Shown: one piece after another, positions 48,033 through 57,302 of the stretch
Layout: each line of letters opens with the position of its first letter
How positions within the stretch are numbered: the stretch's first letter is position 1
Assembly (NCBI GenBank): GCA_964486455.1
Contig: CAZAMP010000019.1
Coordinates: 1 to 64,000, forward strand
Source: CAZAMP01 sp964486455
GTDB lineage: Bacteria; Eisenbacteria; RBG-16-71-46; CAZAMP01
DNA length: 64,000 nt
Reading direction: 5' to 3'
The notes under the pieces: generated by a model
The model's database searches: none
What the model was told of the DNA's origin: nothing
What the model saw: only the letters and a program-made list of their open reading frames with translations
Translations under genes and position numbers: made by a program

Positions 48033-49174
48033 TGACCCGTCCGCGCACAGTCTTGGTCGTCACGGGTGAAGCTTCAGGGGACGCGCACGCCGCGCGTCTC
48101 GTCGAAGAGCTTCTCGCGCTTGATCCGCATCTGCGCGTCCTTGCCGTCGGAGGTGAGGCGCTCGCGGCGGTCGGGGCGACACTGCTTCATCGAATCGATG
48201 ATCTGAGTGTCGTCGGGCTCACCGAGGTTGTGCGCCACCTGCCGCGAATCCTCCGCGTGATGGCATCCCTGAAGACTCTTCTGCGCTCCGGTGAGGTCGA
48301 TCTCTTTCTGCCCGTGGATTTTCCGGACTTCAACTTCCGCCTCGCCGCAGCGGCAAAGCGAAGCGACGTTCCCGTCTTCTATTTCATCGCTCCCCAGGTA
48401 TGGGCATGGCGCACGGGACGCACCAAGTCCATGGCGTGCTGGTGCCGTCACATCGCGGTCATCTTCCCGTTCGAGGCACCTTTCTTCGAGGGCGCGGGCA
48501 TTCCGGTGACCTATGCCGGCCATCCGCTGGTCGACCGCGTGTGTGCCTTGGACGCCGGCGAGGCCCGCCGAGAGATCGGCCGCGGGAACGGTCGTCCGCT
48601 TCTTGCGCTCTTCCCCGGAAGCCGCGCCTCTGAAGTGCAGCGGCATCTGCCGGTGATGACGGGAGCGGTGAGGCGCCTCAGAGACGCCGGACACGAGGTG
48701 GATGTGCTTGTCTCAAGAGCCCCGACGATCTCGGACGCGCTCATTCGACACTTGAGCGACGGACACGACGTTCTTCAAGCGCCGACGACCAATGTCGCGC
48801 GTGCGGCCGATCTGGTCTTTTGCGCCTCGGGAACGGCCACCGTGGAGGTAGCGCTTGCCGGGACCCCGATGGTCGTCATCTATCGCGTGAGTGCACTCTC
48901 CTGGTTCCTCGGACGCCGGCTCGTGAAGCTCGATCGTGTCTCGATGGTGAATCTGGTTGCCGGCGAAGAGGTCGTACCGGAGCTGCTCCAGGGAGAGGCC
49001 CGCCCTGAGCGCCTGGCTGCCGAAGGGGCGGCCATTCTCGATGATCCGGAGCGCGCCTGTCGGATGCGAGAGGGATACGGGCGCGTGCGTGACGCCTTGA
49101 TGGGTGGTGTGGGCCTTCGCCAGGTCGCGGAGGAGGTCCTGAGTGTCATCGGAGAGGGCGGGCGGAATGAATGA
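48032..49174 (+). CDS. lpxB: Lipid A disaccharide synthase LpxB
   Basis: 380 residues, GT-B fold, family GT19. It joins UDP-diacylGlcN and lipid X. Motifs are TGEASGDAHAARLVEEL, FLPVDFPDFNF, YFIAPQVWAWR, PFEAPFF, TYAGHPLVD, FPGSRASEVQRHLP and CASGTATVEVAL. One-base overlap with the oxidoreductase stop. No LpxH or LpxI is recognised in the operon, so the UDP-hydrolysis step is unassigned. Confidence 0.95.
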   Translation: MTRPRTVLVVTGEASGDAHAARLVEELLALDPHLRVLAVGGEALAAVGATLLHRIDDLSVVGLTEVVRHLPRILRVMASLKTLLRSGEVDLFLPVDFPDFNFRLAAAAKRSDVPVFYFIAPQVWAWRTGRTKSMACWCRHIAVIFPFEAPFFEGAGIPVTYAGHPLVDRVCALDAGEARREIGRGNGRPLLALFPGSRASEVQRHLPVMTGAVRRLRDAGHEVDVLVSRAPTISDALIRHLSDGHDVLQAPTTNVARAADLVFCASGTATVEVALAGTPMVVIYRVSALSWFLGRRLVKLDRVSMVNLVAGEEVVPELLQGEARPERLAAEGAAILDDPERACRMREGYGRVRDALMGGVGLRQVAEEVLSVIGEGGRNE

Positions 49175-49868
49175 CGAACAAGGAGTTCCACCTAGGTTCT
49201 CTCGCAATAACTTGATTCAGTTCAAGTTAGCCGAGCTATTCTCGCCGATCATCATCCGGCTATTGGCATGGACGATCCGTTGGACGTGGGATGTTCATCC
49301 GGACGCGGCCGCGCGGATCAAGGATGGCGGCCCGCTGCTATACGCATTTTGGCATGGCCGCATGCTTCCCCTGGTGTATTCTCACCGCGGCCGAGGTATC
49401 ACCGTGCTTGTCACCTGGAACCGAGATGGCGAGTTCATCGCTCGAGTCATCGAGCGGATGGGCTTCTACACCATTCGGGGCTCATCATCGAGGGGAGGCC
49501 AGGAAGCGTTGCGCGCCATGGCGAACTCCGTTCGAAACGGGCGACCGGTCGGTGTGACTCCCGACGGTCCACGCGGTCCGATCCACAGCGTCAAGCCAGG
49601 GATCGTCCGCATCGCCGCGGCGACCGGGGCAGCCATCATTCCTACGGCCGCCTCGGCCCATCCGTCCCGCCGCCTCCGGTCATGGGACCGCTTCCTCATC
49701 CCGCGTCCCTTCGGGCGCTGCTCCGTTGTGCACGGAAAGCCCTTCGTCGTCGCCGAGGATGCGGAAAGGAACCTCGACGCCTGGGTTGCACGGCTCCGCG
49801 GAGAGCTTCTCGATGTATCGGCTCACGCGGATCGCCTCGTCGGTCGAGAAGGAGGGTCATGTGGCTGA
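49167..49868 (+). CDS. DUF374 lysophospholipid acyltransferase-family protein
   Basis: 233 residues from ATG 49167, overlapping the end of lpxB. It belongs to the DUF374 branch of the PlsC/LPLAT superfamily: LYAFWHGRMLPL with the active His, SSSRGGQEALRAM, and TPDGPRGPIHSVKPG. Placed between lpxB and kdtA, it probably acylates lipid A, a role proven for DUF374-type LpxJ in epsilonproteobacteria as far as I recall. No LpxL/LpxM homologue is in the window. Confidence 0.85.
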   Translation: MNDEQGVPPRFSRNNLIQFKLAELFSPIIIRLLAWTIRWTWDVHPDAAARIKDGGPLLYAFWHGRMLPLVYSHRGRGITVLVTWNRDGEFIARVIERMGFYTIRGSSSRGGQEALRAMANSVRNGRPVGVTPDGPRGPIHSVKPGIVRIAAATGAAIIPTAASAHPSRRLRSWDRFLIPRPFGRCSVVHGKPFVVAEDAERNLDAWVARLRGELLDVSAHADRLVGREGGSCG

Positions 49869-51171
49869 GCGACGCGCGAGCACCTCCTTCTGGGAGATTC
49901 TCTACTCGCTTGCCGGTAGCGCGGTCGGCGGCGCGGCGAGTCTATGGAGTCGCGTAGCCGCCGGGGCCGCCCTGCGTGAGCGTGTCGGCCATGTAGATCA
50001 TCTGCCCGACGACGTTCGCCCCCTCTGGTATCACGGCGCCAGCGTGGGCGAGTTGGCGACGATGATTCCGCTCGCCGCCGAAATCGAACGCAGGCTTCCG
50101 GGGCTCGACTGGGGAGTAACATCGACCACGGTTGCCGGTCAATCCAGCGCAGTGAAGCGATGTCCTTCCGCGCGCTTCCACCACTTGCTGCCGCTCGACG
50201 CGTGGCCCGCCACGGAGCGATTCGTCTCGGCGGTCCATCCCGCCGCCGTGATCATCGTTGAGACGGAAATCTGGCCGCACCTCATCCGGACATTGGCGCG
50301 AAAGAACGTGCCGATCTGTCTCGCGTCCGCGCGGGTGACCAGCGGGAGCGTCAAGAGCTACCGGCGCGTCGCCCCGCTCTTCAAATCGATGTTGGAGCTG
50401 ACGGATCTCATCGCGGCGAGGAGTGAAGAGGACCGGGAACGATTCCTTTTCCTCGGCGCGCCTGCGGATCGCACCGTGGTTCTCGGCAACACCAAGCTGG
50501 ACGCCCCCGCGGAAGAACACGACGAAGCGCGAGTGGCCCGCATCGGGGAACTCGCGGGCGACCGCCATCTCGTCGTCTGGGGATGCCTCCGTCCGGGCGA
50601 GGAGGAGTTGGTCATCAACGCCTACAAATCGCTCAAGGACCGATTGGAGGGACTCTGGGTTCTCGCTCCTCGGCATCTTCCCGTCTTCGAAAGCACGGCG
50701 GCTCGGCTGACCGACGAAGGGCTTGCGTTCTCCAGGTGGTCGCGTCCGGAGACCTTGTCGGGAGAGACCGATCTCCTCCTCCTCGACACTCTTGGCGAGC
50801 TCAGGGATTTCTACGCCTGCGCCGACGTGGCGGTGGTCGGCGGGACATTCGGTGGATACGGCGGCCACAATCTGATGGAGCCCGCGCAGTACGGTGTACC
50901 GGTCATTTTTGGTCGGGACACCTCTTCATGGCCGGAAGATGCCGCACGCCTCCTGGAGTTGGGCGGGGGGCGGCGAGTGCATGGCCCTCACGATCTCACG
51001 GACACGATCTTCGAGGTCTTGAGTGATCCGGAAGCGCGTAGTCGTTTGGGTAGCCAGGCGAGGTCTGCGTCGGAGGCCGGACGCGGCGCCAGCGCCCGCA
51101 TCGTCGATGAGCTTCTCGCCAGAGATTTCTTTCACAACGTTTCGAGACAGCACGAGATGGCCCTCCCGTGA
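49861..51171 (+). CDS. waaA: 3-deoxy-D-manno-octulosonic acid transferase (KdtA/WaaA)
   Basis: 436 residues. It adds Kdo to lipid A precursor. A short N-terminal hydrophobic stretch precedes LWYHGASVGELATMIPL with the catalytic Glu, then VIIVETEIWPHLI, SARVTSGSVKSYRR and VVGGTFGGYGGHNLMEPAQYGVPVIFG. GTG 49861 is fixed by AAGGAGG at 49849-49855. Eight-base overlap with the acyltransferase and GTGA overlap with lpxK. Confidence 0.94.
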   Translation: MAERRASTSFWEILYSLAGSAVGGAASLWSRVAAGAALRERVGHVDHLPDDVRPLWYHGASVGELATMIPLAAEIERRLPGLDWGVTSTTVAGQSSAVKRCPSARFHHLLPLDAWPATERFVSAVHPAAVIIVETEIWPHLIRTLARKNVPICLASARVTSGSVKSYRRVAPLFKSMLELTDLIAARSEEDRERFLFLGAPADRTVVLGNTKLDAPAEEHDEARVARIGELAGDRHLVVWGCLRPGEEELVINAYKSLKDRLEGLWVLAPRHLPVFESTAARLTDEGLAFSRWSRPETLSGETDLLLLDTLGELRDFYACADVAVVGGTFGGYGGHNLMEPAQYGVPVIFGRDTSSWPEDAARLLELGGGRRVHGPHDLTDTIFEVLSDPEARSRLGSQARSASEAGRGASARIVDELLARDFFHNVSRQHEMALP

Positions 51172-52220
51172 GACGGTTTCCCGCGAAACAACGACGACTT
51201 CTGACTCCGCTGAACGCGATCTATGGCGCGGGAATCACCGCGCGGAACTGCCTCTTCGACCGCGGCATCCTTGAGATCGTTCGCGCCGAGTGCCCCGTGG
51301 TATCCGTCGGAAACCTCACCGTTGGTGGAACCGGCAAGACCCCGTTCACTCAGGAAGTCTGCCGGCGCCTGCAGCGCATGGGCGCGCGGCCGGCGATTCT
51401 GATGCGCGGCTATCGGGCCCGCGGAGATGTCGTTCCGGTTCAGCCGTGGTGCGACGCCGTGCCGGAAGGAGGGCTCGAGCGCTGGGGAGACGAGGCGCTT
51501 GCTCACGCGCGTGCTCTTTCGGATGTTCCGGTGTACGCCTTGCCCGACAGGAGAAAGGCCGCGCGCATCGCGCTGGACGCGGGGGCGACAGTGCTCGTGC
51601 TGGATGACGGTTTCCAGCACAGACGTCTCCACCGGGACCTCGACATCGTGTGTCTCGATTCGAGTCACCCCTTGGGTCGCGGCGGGCTCCTACCCGGCGG
51701 CGATCTGCGGGAATCGCCATCCGGGCTACGGCGGGCGGATCTTCTCGTCCGTACCCGCTGGAAGCCCGACCTTTCACCTGGCGATGGGGAAGAGACGATC
51801 CAACGGTGGGCAGCGAACGTTCCCCAGGTCTACTGCGCGTTCGAGCCGGGGGAGCTCCGGGTCGCCGGCGGTTCGGGGCTTGGAAGCCCCCAACGCGTCG
51901 TCTCGATGGCCGGGATCGTGGATCCGAACGGGTTTGCGCAGATGTTGAAGAGCGTCGGTTTAGAAGTCGTCGAGAGCCACTCCTTTGCGGATCACCACCA
52001 CTATTCGTTCGCAGACATGAAGAGGCTGCGCGACGCGCTCCGCAGATCGGGCGCGGACGCGGTGGTAACGACCGCGAAGGATGAAGGACGAATACTCGCG
52101 ACCGCGGAGGGAAGGGAGCTGGCGGGCGAGGGATTGCTGTACGTCCTCGAGCTCAGGCTGGAGGTGAGCGACGAAGAAGGGTCGCTCACCCGAGCGCTGG
52201 AATCGCTACCTACTCCTTGA
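51168..52220 (+). CDS. lpxK: Tetraacyldisaccharide 4'-kinase LpxK
   Basis: 350 residues. It phosphorylates the lipid A precursor at 4'. The P-loop is VSVGNLTVGGTGKTPF, then LMRGYRA, GDEALAHA, VLDDGFQHRRLHRDLDIV and TTAKDEGRI. Interfacial N-terminal helix LLTPLNAIYGAG. Last gene of the operon. Its end overlaps 11 nt of the convergent lipoprotein gene. Confidence 0.94.
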   Translation: MRRFPAKQRRLLTPLNAIYGAGITARNCLFDRGILEIVRAECPVVSVGNLTVGGTGKTPFTQEVCRRLQRMGARPAILMRGYRARGDVVPVQPWCDAVPEGGLERWGDEALAHARALSDVPVYALPDRRKAARIALDAGATVLVLDDGFQHRRLHRDLDIVCLDSSHPLGRGGLLPGGDLRESPSGLRRADLLVRTRWKPDLSPGDGEETIQRWAANVPQVYCAFEPGELRVAGGSGLGSPQRVVSMAGIVDPNGFAQMLKSVGLEVVESHSFADHHHYSFADMKRLRDALRRSGADAVVTTAKDEGRILATAEGRELAGEGLLYVLELRLEVSDEEGSLTRALESLPTP

Positions 52221-52776
52221 CGTCACCGAAGTCGCCGAAGTTCACGACGAGGCTGCCATCGAGGTAGACCTCGTCCCCCGACGTTCGCTCCACTCCCCAG
52301 AACTCCATGTGGGCCGTTGAGATGATCTCACCGCCCGCTCGCAGATCGACGAGGGGCGAGTCCATCTTGAGTAGCGCCGGTACCGCGACCACGTTGATGT
52401 CCAGCGTGTCGCCGGTCGCGACGGTGGCATGGAACCCTCCACCCACGGGAGGTATTTCGGCACCCGCCTGCGTTTGGAAAGTCACGCGGTACTCGCTGAA
52501 GGTGACAAGACCGAACGCCCCGTTCTCCTTGATATCGAGTTGATCCTGCAACGGGGTGTTTGCGAATCGCACCAGGACCGCGTCTTCGGGAATCCAATCG
52601 TCTTGCGTGTCCGGGATCTCATCCTCGCCGTAGTGCAGGACATCGCTCCACAGCGGGGCCTGTGCGTTCAAACCCACAAGGGTCACCATTGACCGTGGCG
52701 CGGGCTCATCTGGACTGCATCCCGCGACAATAGCCACTATCGCCGCCAGCGCGACTGTACTCATGCCAGCACGCAT
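52210..52776 (-). CDS. Small predicted lipoprotein, unknown function
   Basis: 188 residues on the minus strand. Start at 52776 with AGGAGG six nt upstream (minus strand). Lipoprotein signal with lipobox VAGC (Cys at about 20). The mature part is beta-rich and acidic, without cysteines or a motif I know; it contains DDWIPEDAVLVRFANTPL, GDTLDINVVAVPALL and ends YLDGSLVVNFGDFGD. This could be an Ig-like or jelly-roll exposed lipoprotein. It is the only gene besides rpsT on the minus strand and is convergent with lpxK. Confidence 0.7.
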   Translation of the reverse strand: MRAGMSTVALAAIVAIVAGCSPDEPAPRSMVTLVGLNAQAPLWSDVLHYGEDEIPDTQDDWIPEDAVLVRFANTPLQDQLDIKENGAFGLVTFSEYRVTFQTQAGAEIPPVGGGFHATVATGDTLDINVVAVPALLKMDSPLVDLRAGGEIISTAHMEFWGVERTSGDEVYLDGSLVVNFGDFGDVKE

Positions 52777-52891
52777 CTTCCGCCTCCTAATAGTCAGGCC
52801 GGACGTTTTCCTGTAATGCACCACGCATCCCAGTTGCAGAGGCGGTGCCAATCATGGGGCTCGTTTCAGCCGCTGCGCGCGCCTTCGCGGT

Positions 52892-52920
52892 TGCGCCTCT
52901 CCATGAGCGCCCCTATAGTG
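52892..52920 (+). promoter_or_regulatory. Candidate nadB promoter
   Basis: TTGCGC (52892-52897), 17-nt spacer, TATAGT (52915-52920). Same -35 hexamer as the skp promoter candidate. Predicted leader to nadB is about 55 nt. Confidence 0.5.
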
Positions 52921-52981
52921 ATCGTAGGTTCAAGCGAATCGTCCGAGAAGAGCCGCAACCCGCTACGGGGTAAGGAACTAG

Positions 52982-54601
52982 ATGGTGCAGCTCAACCGCT
53001 CCGACTTCCTCGTCATCGGAAGCGGGATCGCGGGCCTCTATGCCGCGATCCGTCTGGCCGACCACGGTGACGTCACCGTGGTCACCAAGCGGAGCCTGAT
53101 GGAATCGAACACGAATCTCGCGCAGGGGGGGATCGCGTCCGTTTTCGCGAAGACGGATTCGTTCGAGTCTCACGTCGAGGACACGCTTCATGCTGGCGCG
53201 GGGCTCTGCCGTCCGGAAATCGTGAACGCCGTCGTGAGGGAAGGACCGAAACTGGTCCGCGAGCTTATCGAGTTCGGAGTGGGGTTCACCCGGAATGTCG
53301 AGGGTGAGCTGGCGCTCGGGCGCGAGGGGGGACACAGCGCGCGGCGCATCGTCCACACTCACGATTTGACGGGGCGTGAGATCGAGCGCGTCTTGGTCGA
53401 GGTCGCCACGGCGCACCCGGCCATTCGATTCTGTGAGAACCACCTGGCCGTCGATCTCATCTTGCGCTCACGCGCAGGCGGCGAAGTCGACACGGATCCG
53501 TCGATGGACCGCTGTCTCGGGGCATTCGTGATGGAGCCGGGCGACAATGCGATCCGGCCGTACCTCGCGAAGGTCACACTCCTATCCACCGGGGGAACGG
53601 GAAAGGCGTATCTCTACACGTCAAATCCCGACATCGCCACGGGTGATGGTCTGGCGATGGCCTATCGCGCTGGGGCACGCCTGGCGAATCTCGAGTTCGT
53701 ACAGTTTCATCCGACATGTCTCTATCACTCCGTTGCGCGGAGTTTTCTGATCTCCGAGGCGGCCCGTGGAGAGGGCGGCCGACTGACCACGATCGACGGA
53801 ACATCCTTCACGGAGCAGTATGATCCACGCGGCGACCTGGCCCCGAGAGATATCGTCGCCCGCGCGATCGACGCGGAACTCAAGCACCGCGGGGATCCGT
53901 ATGTCCTCCTGCATATGGAGCATCTCGCCGCGGACGAAGTTCGCCGACGCTTCCCGCAGATCCACGAACGCCTGATGACCCTGGGGATAGATATTACCCG
54001 TGAACCCGTGCCGGTCGTGCCGGCGGCGCACTACATGTGTGGCGGGGTCGTCACCGACATGAATGCGCGAACCGACCTCCCGGGGCTGCTGGCCGCGGGG
54101 GAGGTGGCGCACACGGGGATGCACGGGGCCAATCGACTGGCATCGAACTCACTCTTGGAGGCGGTCATCCTCGCCAGGCGCGCCGTCGATGAAGCGCTGC
54201 TTCAAGGCAAAGAGGCAGACGCGGCCATGCTCGAGCCTGAATGGGATGCGGCCGACGCGGTCGGTGTTCGAGACGCCATCATCCTCGAGCACGACTGGAA
54301 CCACGTGCGGACGGTGATGTGGGATTATGTGGGAATTGTGCGAACCAACGAGCGTCTTCAGATGGCGGCCTCACGGATTCGGACGGTACGTCGGACGATC
54401 GTCGACTACTTCAGACGGTATCTCCTGACGCCGGACCTGGTGGAGTTACGCAACATCGCACTGGTAGCGGATCTGATCGTACGATGCGCGATCGCGCGTC
54501 GCGAAAGCCGCGGACTCCACTACACTGCTGACTACCCGGAGAGGGACGACCGCTCATGGAAGCGGGACACCATACTCTCCAAGCATATGGAGCTCGAATG
54601 A
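52982..54601 (+). CDS. nadB: L-aspartate oxidase NadB
   Basis: 539 residues. This flavoenzyme makes iminoaspartate for de novo NAD. FAD site VIGSGIAGLYAAIRLA, then NTNLAQGGIASV, GREGGHSARRIVH, FVQFHPTCLY, SEAARGEGG and HYMCGGVVTDMNARTDLPGLLAAGE. The C-terminal helical domain is complete. ATG 52982 with TAAGGA just before it. nadA and nadC are not in the window. Confidence 0.95.
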   Translation: MVQLNRSDFLVIGSGIAGLYAAIRLADHGDVTVVTKRSLMESNTNLAQGGIASVFAKTDSFESHVEDTLHAGAGLCRPEIVNAVVREGPKLVRELIEFGVGFTRNVEGELALGREGGHSARRIVHTHDLTGREIERVLVEVATAHPAIRFCENHLAVDLILRSRAGGEVDTDPSMDRCLGAFVMEPGDNAIRPYLAKVTLLSTGGTGKAYLYTSNPDIATGDGLAMAYRAGARLANLEFVQFHPTCLYHSVARSFLISEAARGEGGRLTTIDGTSFTEQYDPRGDLAPRDIVARAIDAELKHRGDPYVLLHMEHLAADEVRRRFPQIHERLMTLGIDITREPVPVVPAAHYMCGGVVTDMNARTDLPGLLAAGEVAHTGMHGANRLASNSLLEAVILARRAVDEALLQGKEADAAMLEPEWDAADAVGVRDAIILEHDWNHVRTVMWDYVGIVRTNERLQMAASRIRTVRRTIVDYFRRYLLTPDLVELRNIALVADLIVRCAIARRESRGLHYTADYPERDDRSWKRDTILSKHMELE

Positions 54602-54966
54602 CCGAAGAGCGTGACATCGAGGCCACGCTGGATGCCGTAGTCGAGAGCGACCCACGTTTTCGCCAGGGGGCCTATCTCTTCGTCCTTGCCGGCCTCGAGT
54701 TCACACGGCGCCGACTGAAACGCAAAGGCCACGTCTCGGGGCGTGAGCTGCTCTTTGGACTGAGAGACTATGCGATGGAGCGCTTCGGTCTCATGGCCCC
54801 GACCGTCTTTCGGGCCTGGGGCGTGAAGACGACGCTCGATTTCGGCTTCATCGTGGAGAACTTGATCGAGGCAGGCGTTTTCTCCAAACGCGATGAGGAT
54901 TCGCTGGAGAGCTTTCGCAGCGTGTTCGACTTCGAGCAGGAATTCGTGAGGCGTTACCGGTGGTAG
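54598..54966 (+). CDS. Minf_1886-family conserved protein
   Basis: 122 residues, starting inside the nadB stop (ATGA) with GGAG at 54589-54592. The pattern AYLFVLAGLEFTRRRL..RGHVSGRELLFGLRDYAMERFG..APTVFRAWGVKTTLDFGFIV matches what I know as the Minf_1886 family of Verrucomicrobia, Planctomycetes and relatives. No catalytic motif is visible; predicted all-helical and cytoplasmic. Function unknown. Confidence 0.75.
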   Translation: MTEERDIEATLDAVVESDPRFRQGAYLFVLAGLEFTRRRLKRKGHVSGRELLFGLRDYAMERFGLMAPTVFRAWGVKTTLDFGFIVENLIEAGVFSKRDEDSLESFRSVFDFEQEFVRRYRW

Positions 54967-55997
54967 CTGGGCGGCCGGCGCGCATCGTGATCGTTCGCTT
55001 CAGTTCGCTCGGCGATGTTGCGTTGGCCAGCGTCGCCGTGGACGCGCTCCGACATCGTGGAAGCGTGCTCTTCGCCACACGGCCGGCCTTCGCGGATCTG
55101 TTTCGAGAAGATCCCCGGGTGGATGCCGTCGTCGCGACGCTTCCCGGCCGTGAGGTGGAAGCGCGGGACGAAATCCGTGCCTTTCGGCCGACGGGGGTCG
55201 TTGATCTTCAAGGGACTCTGCGCAGCCGTCGCCTGCTGAGACCCTTTGCGGATCTGCCGCGCGCGACCGTTCGGAAGAACGGCGTCGCGCGAAGGCTCGC
55301 CGTCCTCGGCTGGCGGCGGGGTGCGAAGACCAAGCGGGTCTACGAGCGCTACCTGGACGCGATAAGCGCGTTCACGGACGCAGGCGAAACGGCATCGCCG
55401 TGCCTGCATATCTCAGACGACGCGCGGGCGCGGGCGCTCGAGACGCTTGGAGCGGACGCCGAGTGGATCGGCATCGCACCGGGAAGCCGATGGGCGAACA
55501 AGCGCTGGCCACGAGAGCGCTTCCTCGAGTCGGCACGCCAAGTGCACGAGGATACGGGTTGCTGCGTGGCGCTTTTCGTCGGGCCGACGGAGGACTCCCT
55601 CGCAGCTTGGTTCGAGGAGAGGCTCAGGGAGGATCGGTGGGGCCGCATCGTATCGTGCTCGCTCGGAGTTCTTCCGGCGCACCTCGCGCGGCTGTCCGTG
55701 CTCATCACCGGCGATTCCGGCCCCATGCATGTAGCCGAAGCTGTCGGAACGCCGGTCGTGGCGCTCTTCGGTCCGACGACGGCCCGATTCGGCTTCGCAC
55801 CGTTTCTCGCGGCGAGCCACGTGGTCGAGCGGTCCTTGAGCTGTCGCCCGTGTCACGTGCATGGCGGCAACCGGTGTCTCTGGGGGCACCATCGGTGCAT
55901 GATGGACACACCCGTGACGGACGTCGTGGAGTGCACCCACCTCGCGCGGCGGGCGCGGGGAGCATCTTCTGCACAAGCGCATCAGGAGGGTAGGTGA
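54960..55997 (+). CDS. Glycosyltransferase family 9 (ADP-heptose:LPS heptosyltransferase-like)
   Basis: 345 residues. N-terminal IVIVRFSSLGDVALASVAVDALR is the GT9 signature, followed by VVDLQGTLRSRRL, IAPGSRWANKRWP and the nucleotide-sugar site ITGDSGPMHVAEAVGTPVVALFGPT. A His/Cys cluster (CRPCHVHGGNRCLWGHHRC) lies near the C-terminus, as in WaaF-like proteins. It probably adds heptose or a related sugar to the LPS core. GTG 54960 overlaps the previous stop. Confidence 0.85.
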   Translation: MVAGRPARIVIVRFSSLGDVALASVAVDALRHRGSVLFATRPAFADLFREDPRVDAVVATLPGREVEARDEIRAFRPTGVVDLQGTLRSRRLLRPFADLPRATVRKNGVARRLAVLGWRRGAKTKRVYERYLDAISAFTDAGETASPCLHISDDARARALETLGADAEWIGIAPGSRWANKRWPRERFLESARQVHEDTGCCVALFVGPTEDSLAAWFEERLREDRWGRIVSCSLGVLPAHLARLSVLITGDSGPMHVAEAVGTPVVALFGPTTARFGFAPFLAASHVVERSLSCRPCHVHGGNRCLWGHHRCMMDTPVTDVVECTHLARRARGASSAQAHQEGR

Positions 55998-57302
55998 ATG
56001 AAGGCGGTGGCCACACAACGTGTGCTCCTTGCGGGGATCAGCGAGGAGCGTCTCGATCTGTTCCTGTATTTGAACCCGGGTGCCGGGTACGAAATCGTCG
56101 GCATTTTGACATCCGCCGAGAACGGTGAGCCGGCGCGTACGGCGGAGATTCTCGGTGTCGACGTCTATCGAGACGAGGATCCGGAATCGCTTCCGGCGGC
56201 CGATCTTCTGATCCATGGTGATCCCGTGGACGTCTACGAATTGCTCGGGAACGCACTTGGGCTCACTTCCGAGCAGATCTGGCATGAGAACAAGGCCTGG
56301 AACGTGCTGACGGAGGGGCCCTCGGAAGAACACACGGAGGAAGTCGACGAACACGACTCGGTAGAGCTTGTGATCGACCGTCCCTCGGCGCCGGCGGATG
56401 TAGACGTGAGGGACTCCGAAGTCGAGGTGACGGACGGACCCCGCCGCGATTCAGCACCCATGTATGCCGTTACGCCGGAGGCGTATGGGATGCTCCACGA
56501 GTTCGCGAGGGCGAGCGCGACGCTCCAGGGACTCTACGAATGGGTATTGCGAAAGACCGTCGAGATGACCGACGCGCCCGCGGGCGGCATCGCGCCGGCG
56601 GAGGCGGTACGATCCTTTGTTTGGAATGATCGCCGCGTGACACCGGAAGGCGAGCTTCCGGGCTTTCTACGAGGGGAGACCGACGCCCCGAACGTGATCT
56701 CCATTCCGCTTGGCGAAGCGGGGTCACCCGGAGCGGGCGAGCTTGTTCTCGTCGGCAGCGAGAACCTCTCAGGGGGACGGCGATCGGTCGACGAGCTTCT
56801 CGATTCGATCTCGCCCGCCCTCCGCACGGCCGCCGAGCTGGATGATCTTCGTCGTCAGAACGCGTGGGACGGCGTGATCCGGAGACTCGCAAGCGCGATG
56901 CAAGAGGCCAGAGATCCGGCGGATGCCTTGACGTCGACGTGTGTTGCCCTTGCGGAGACGCTGAAGGCGGAAGAGTGTGTTCTCCTGTTTCTCGATCCCG
57001 CCGAAGAGATGCTACGGGGGTATAGCTCGCGCGAGGTTAGACTCGCTTGGCCGGCCGGCGCCGGGATCCTGGGTCACGTCCAGAAGCTTGGCAAGCCGGT
57101 CCGTCTCCTCGATGACGCAGGGACGTGGCACGTTCACGTGCCGTTCGCACAGAACGAGCGCAAGGGTGTGATGGGACTGTTCCGAACGGCGGCAACACCG
57201 GGGACCGTCGATTCGATCGTTCACCAGGCGCAGGCGCTGGCATCCGCGCTGGCACCGCACTTTCCCGCGGCCGCGTGGAAGGAGGGGGCCTCCACGGCAT
57301 GA
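55998..57302 (+). CDS. Rossmann-like/GAF-domain protein of unknown function
   Basis: 434 residues. Residues 1-100 look like a Rossmann-type nucleotide-binding fold (RVLLAGI.., GYEIVGILTSAENG.., EILGVDVYRDEDPESLPAADLLIHGD). An acidic linker (about 105-150) leads to two GAF-like regions (about 150-280 and 285-430), the second clearer: VCVAL-like helix then AEECVLLFLDPAEEMLRGY and GILGHVQKLGKPVRLLDD. No output domain is seen. A role as a sensor is inferred. GAGG lies just before ATG 55998; ATGA overlap with mutL. Confidence 0.6.
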   Translation: MKAVATQRVLLAGISEERLDLFLYLNPGAGYEIVGILTSAENGEPARTAEILGVDVYRDEDPESLPAADLLIHGDPVDVYELLGNALGLTSEQIWHENKAWNVLTEGPSEEHTEEVDEHDSVELVIDRPSAPADVDVRDSEVEVTDGPRRDSAPMYAVTPEAYGMLHEFARASATLQGLYEWVLRKTVEMTDAPAGGIAPAEAVRSFVWNDRRVTPEGELPGFLRGETDAPNVISIPLGEAGSPGAGELVLVGSENLSGGRRSVDELLDSISPALRTAAELDDLRRQNAWDGVIRRLASAMQEARDPADALTSTCVALAETLKAEECVLLFLDPAEEMLRGYSSREVRLAWPAGAGILGHVQKLGKPVRLLDDAGTWHVHVPFAQNERKGVMGLFRTAATPGTVDSIVHQAQALASALAPHFPAAAWKEGASTA

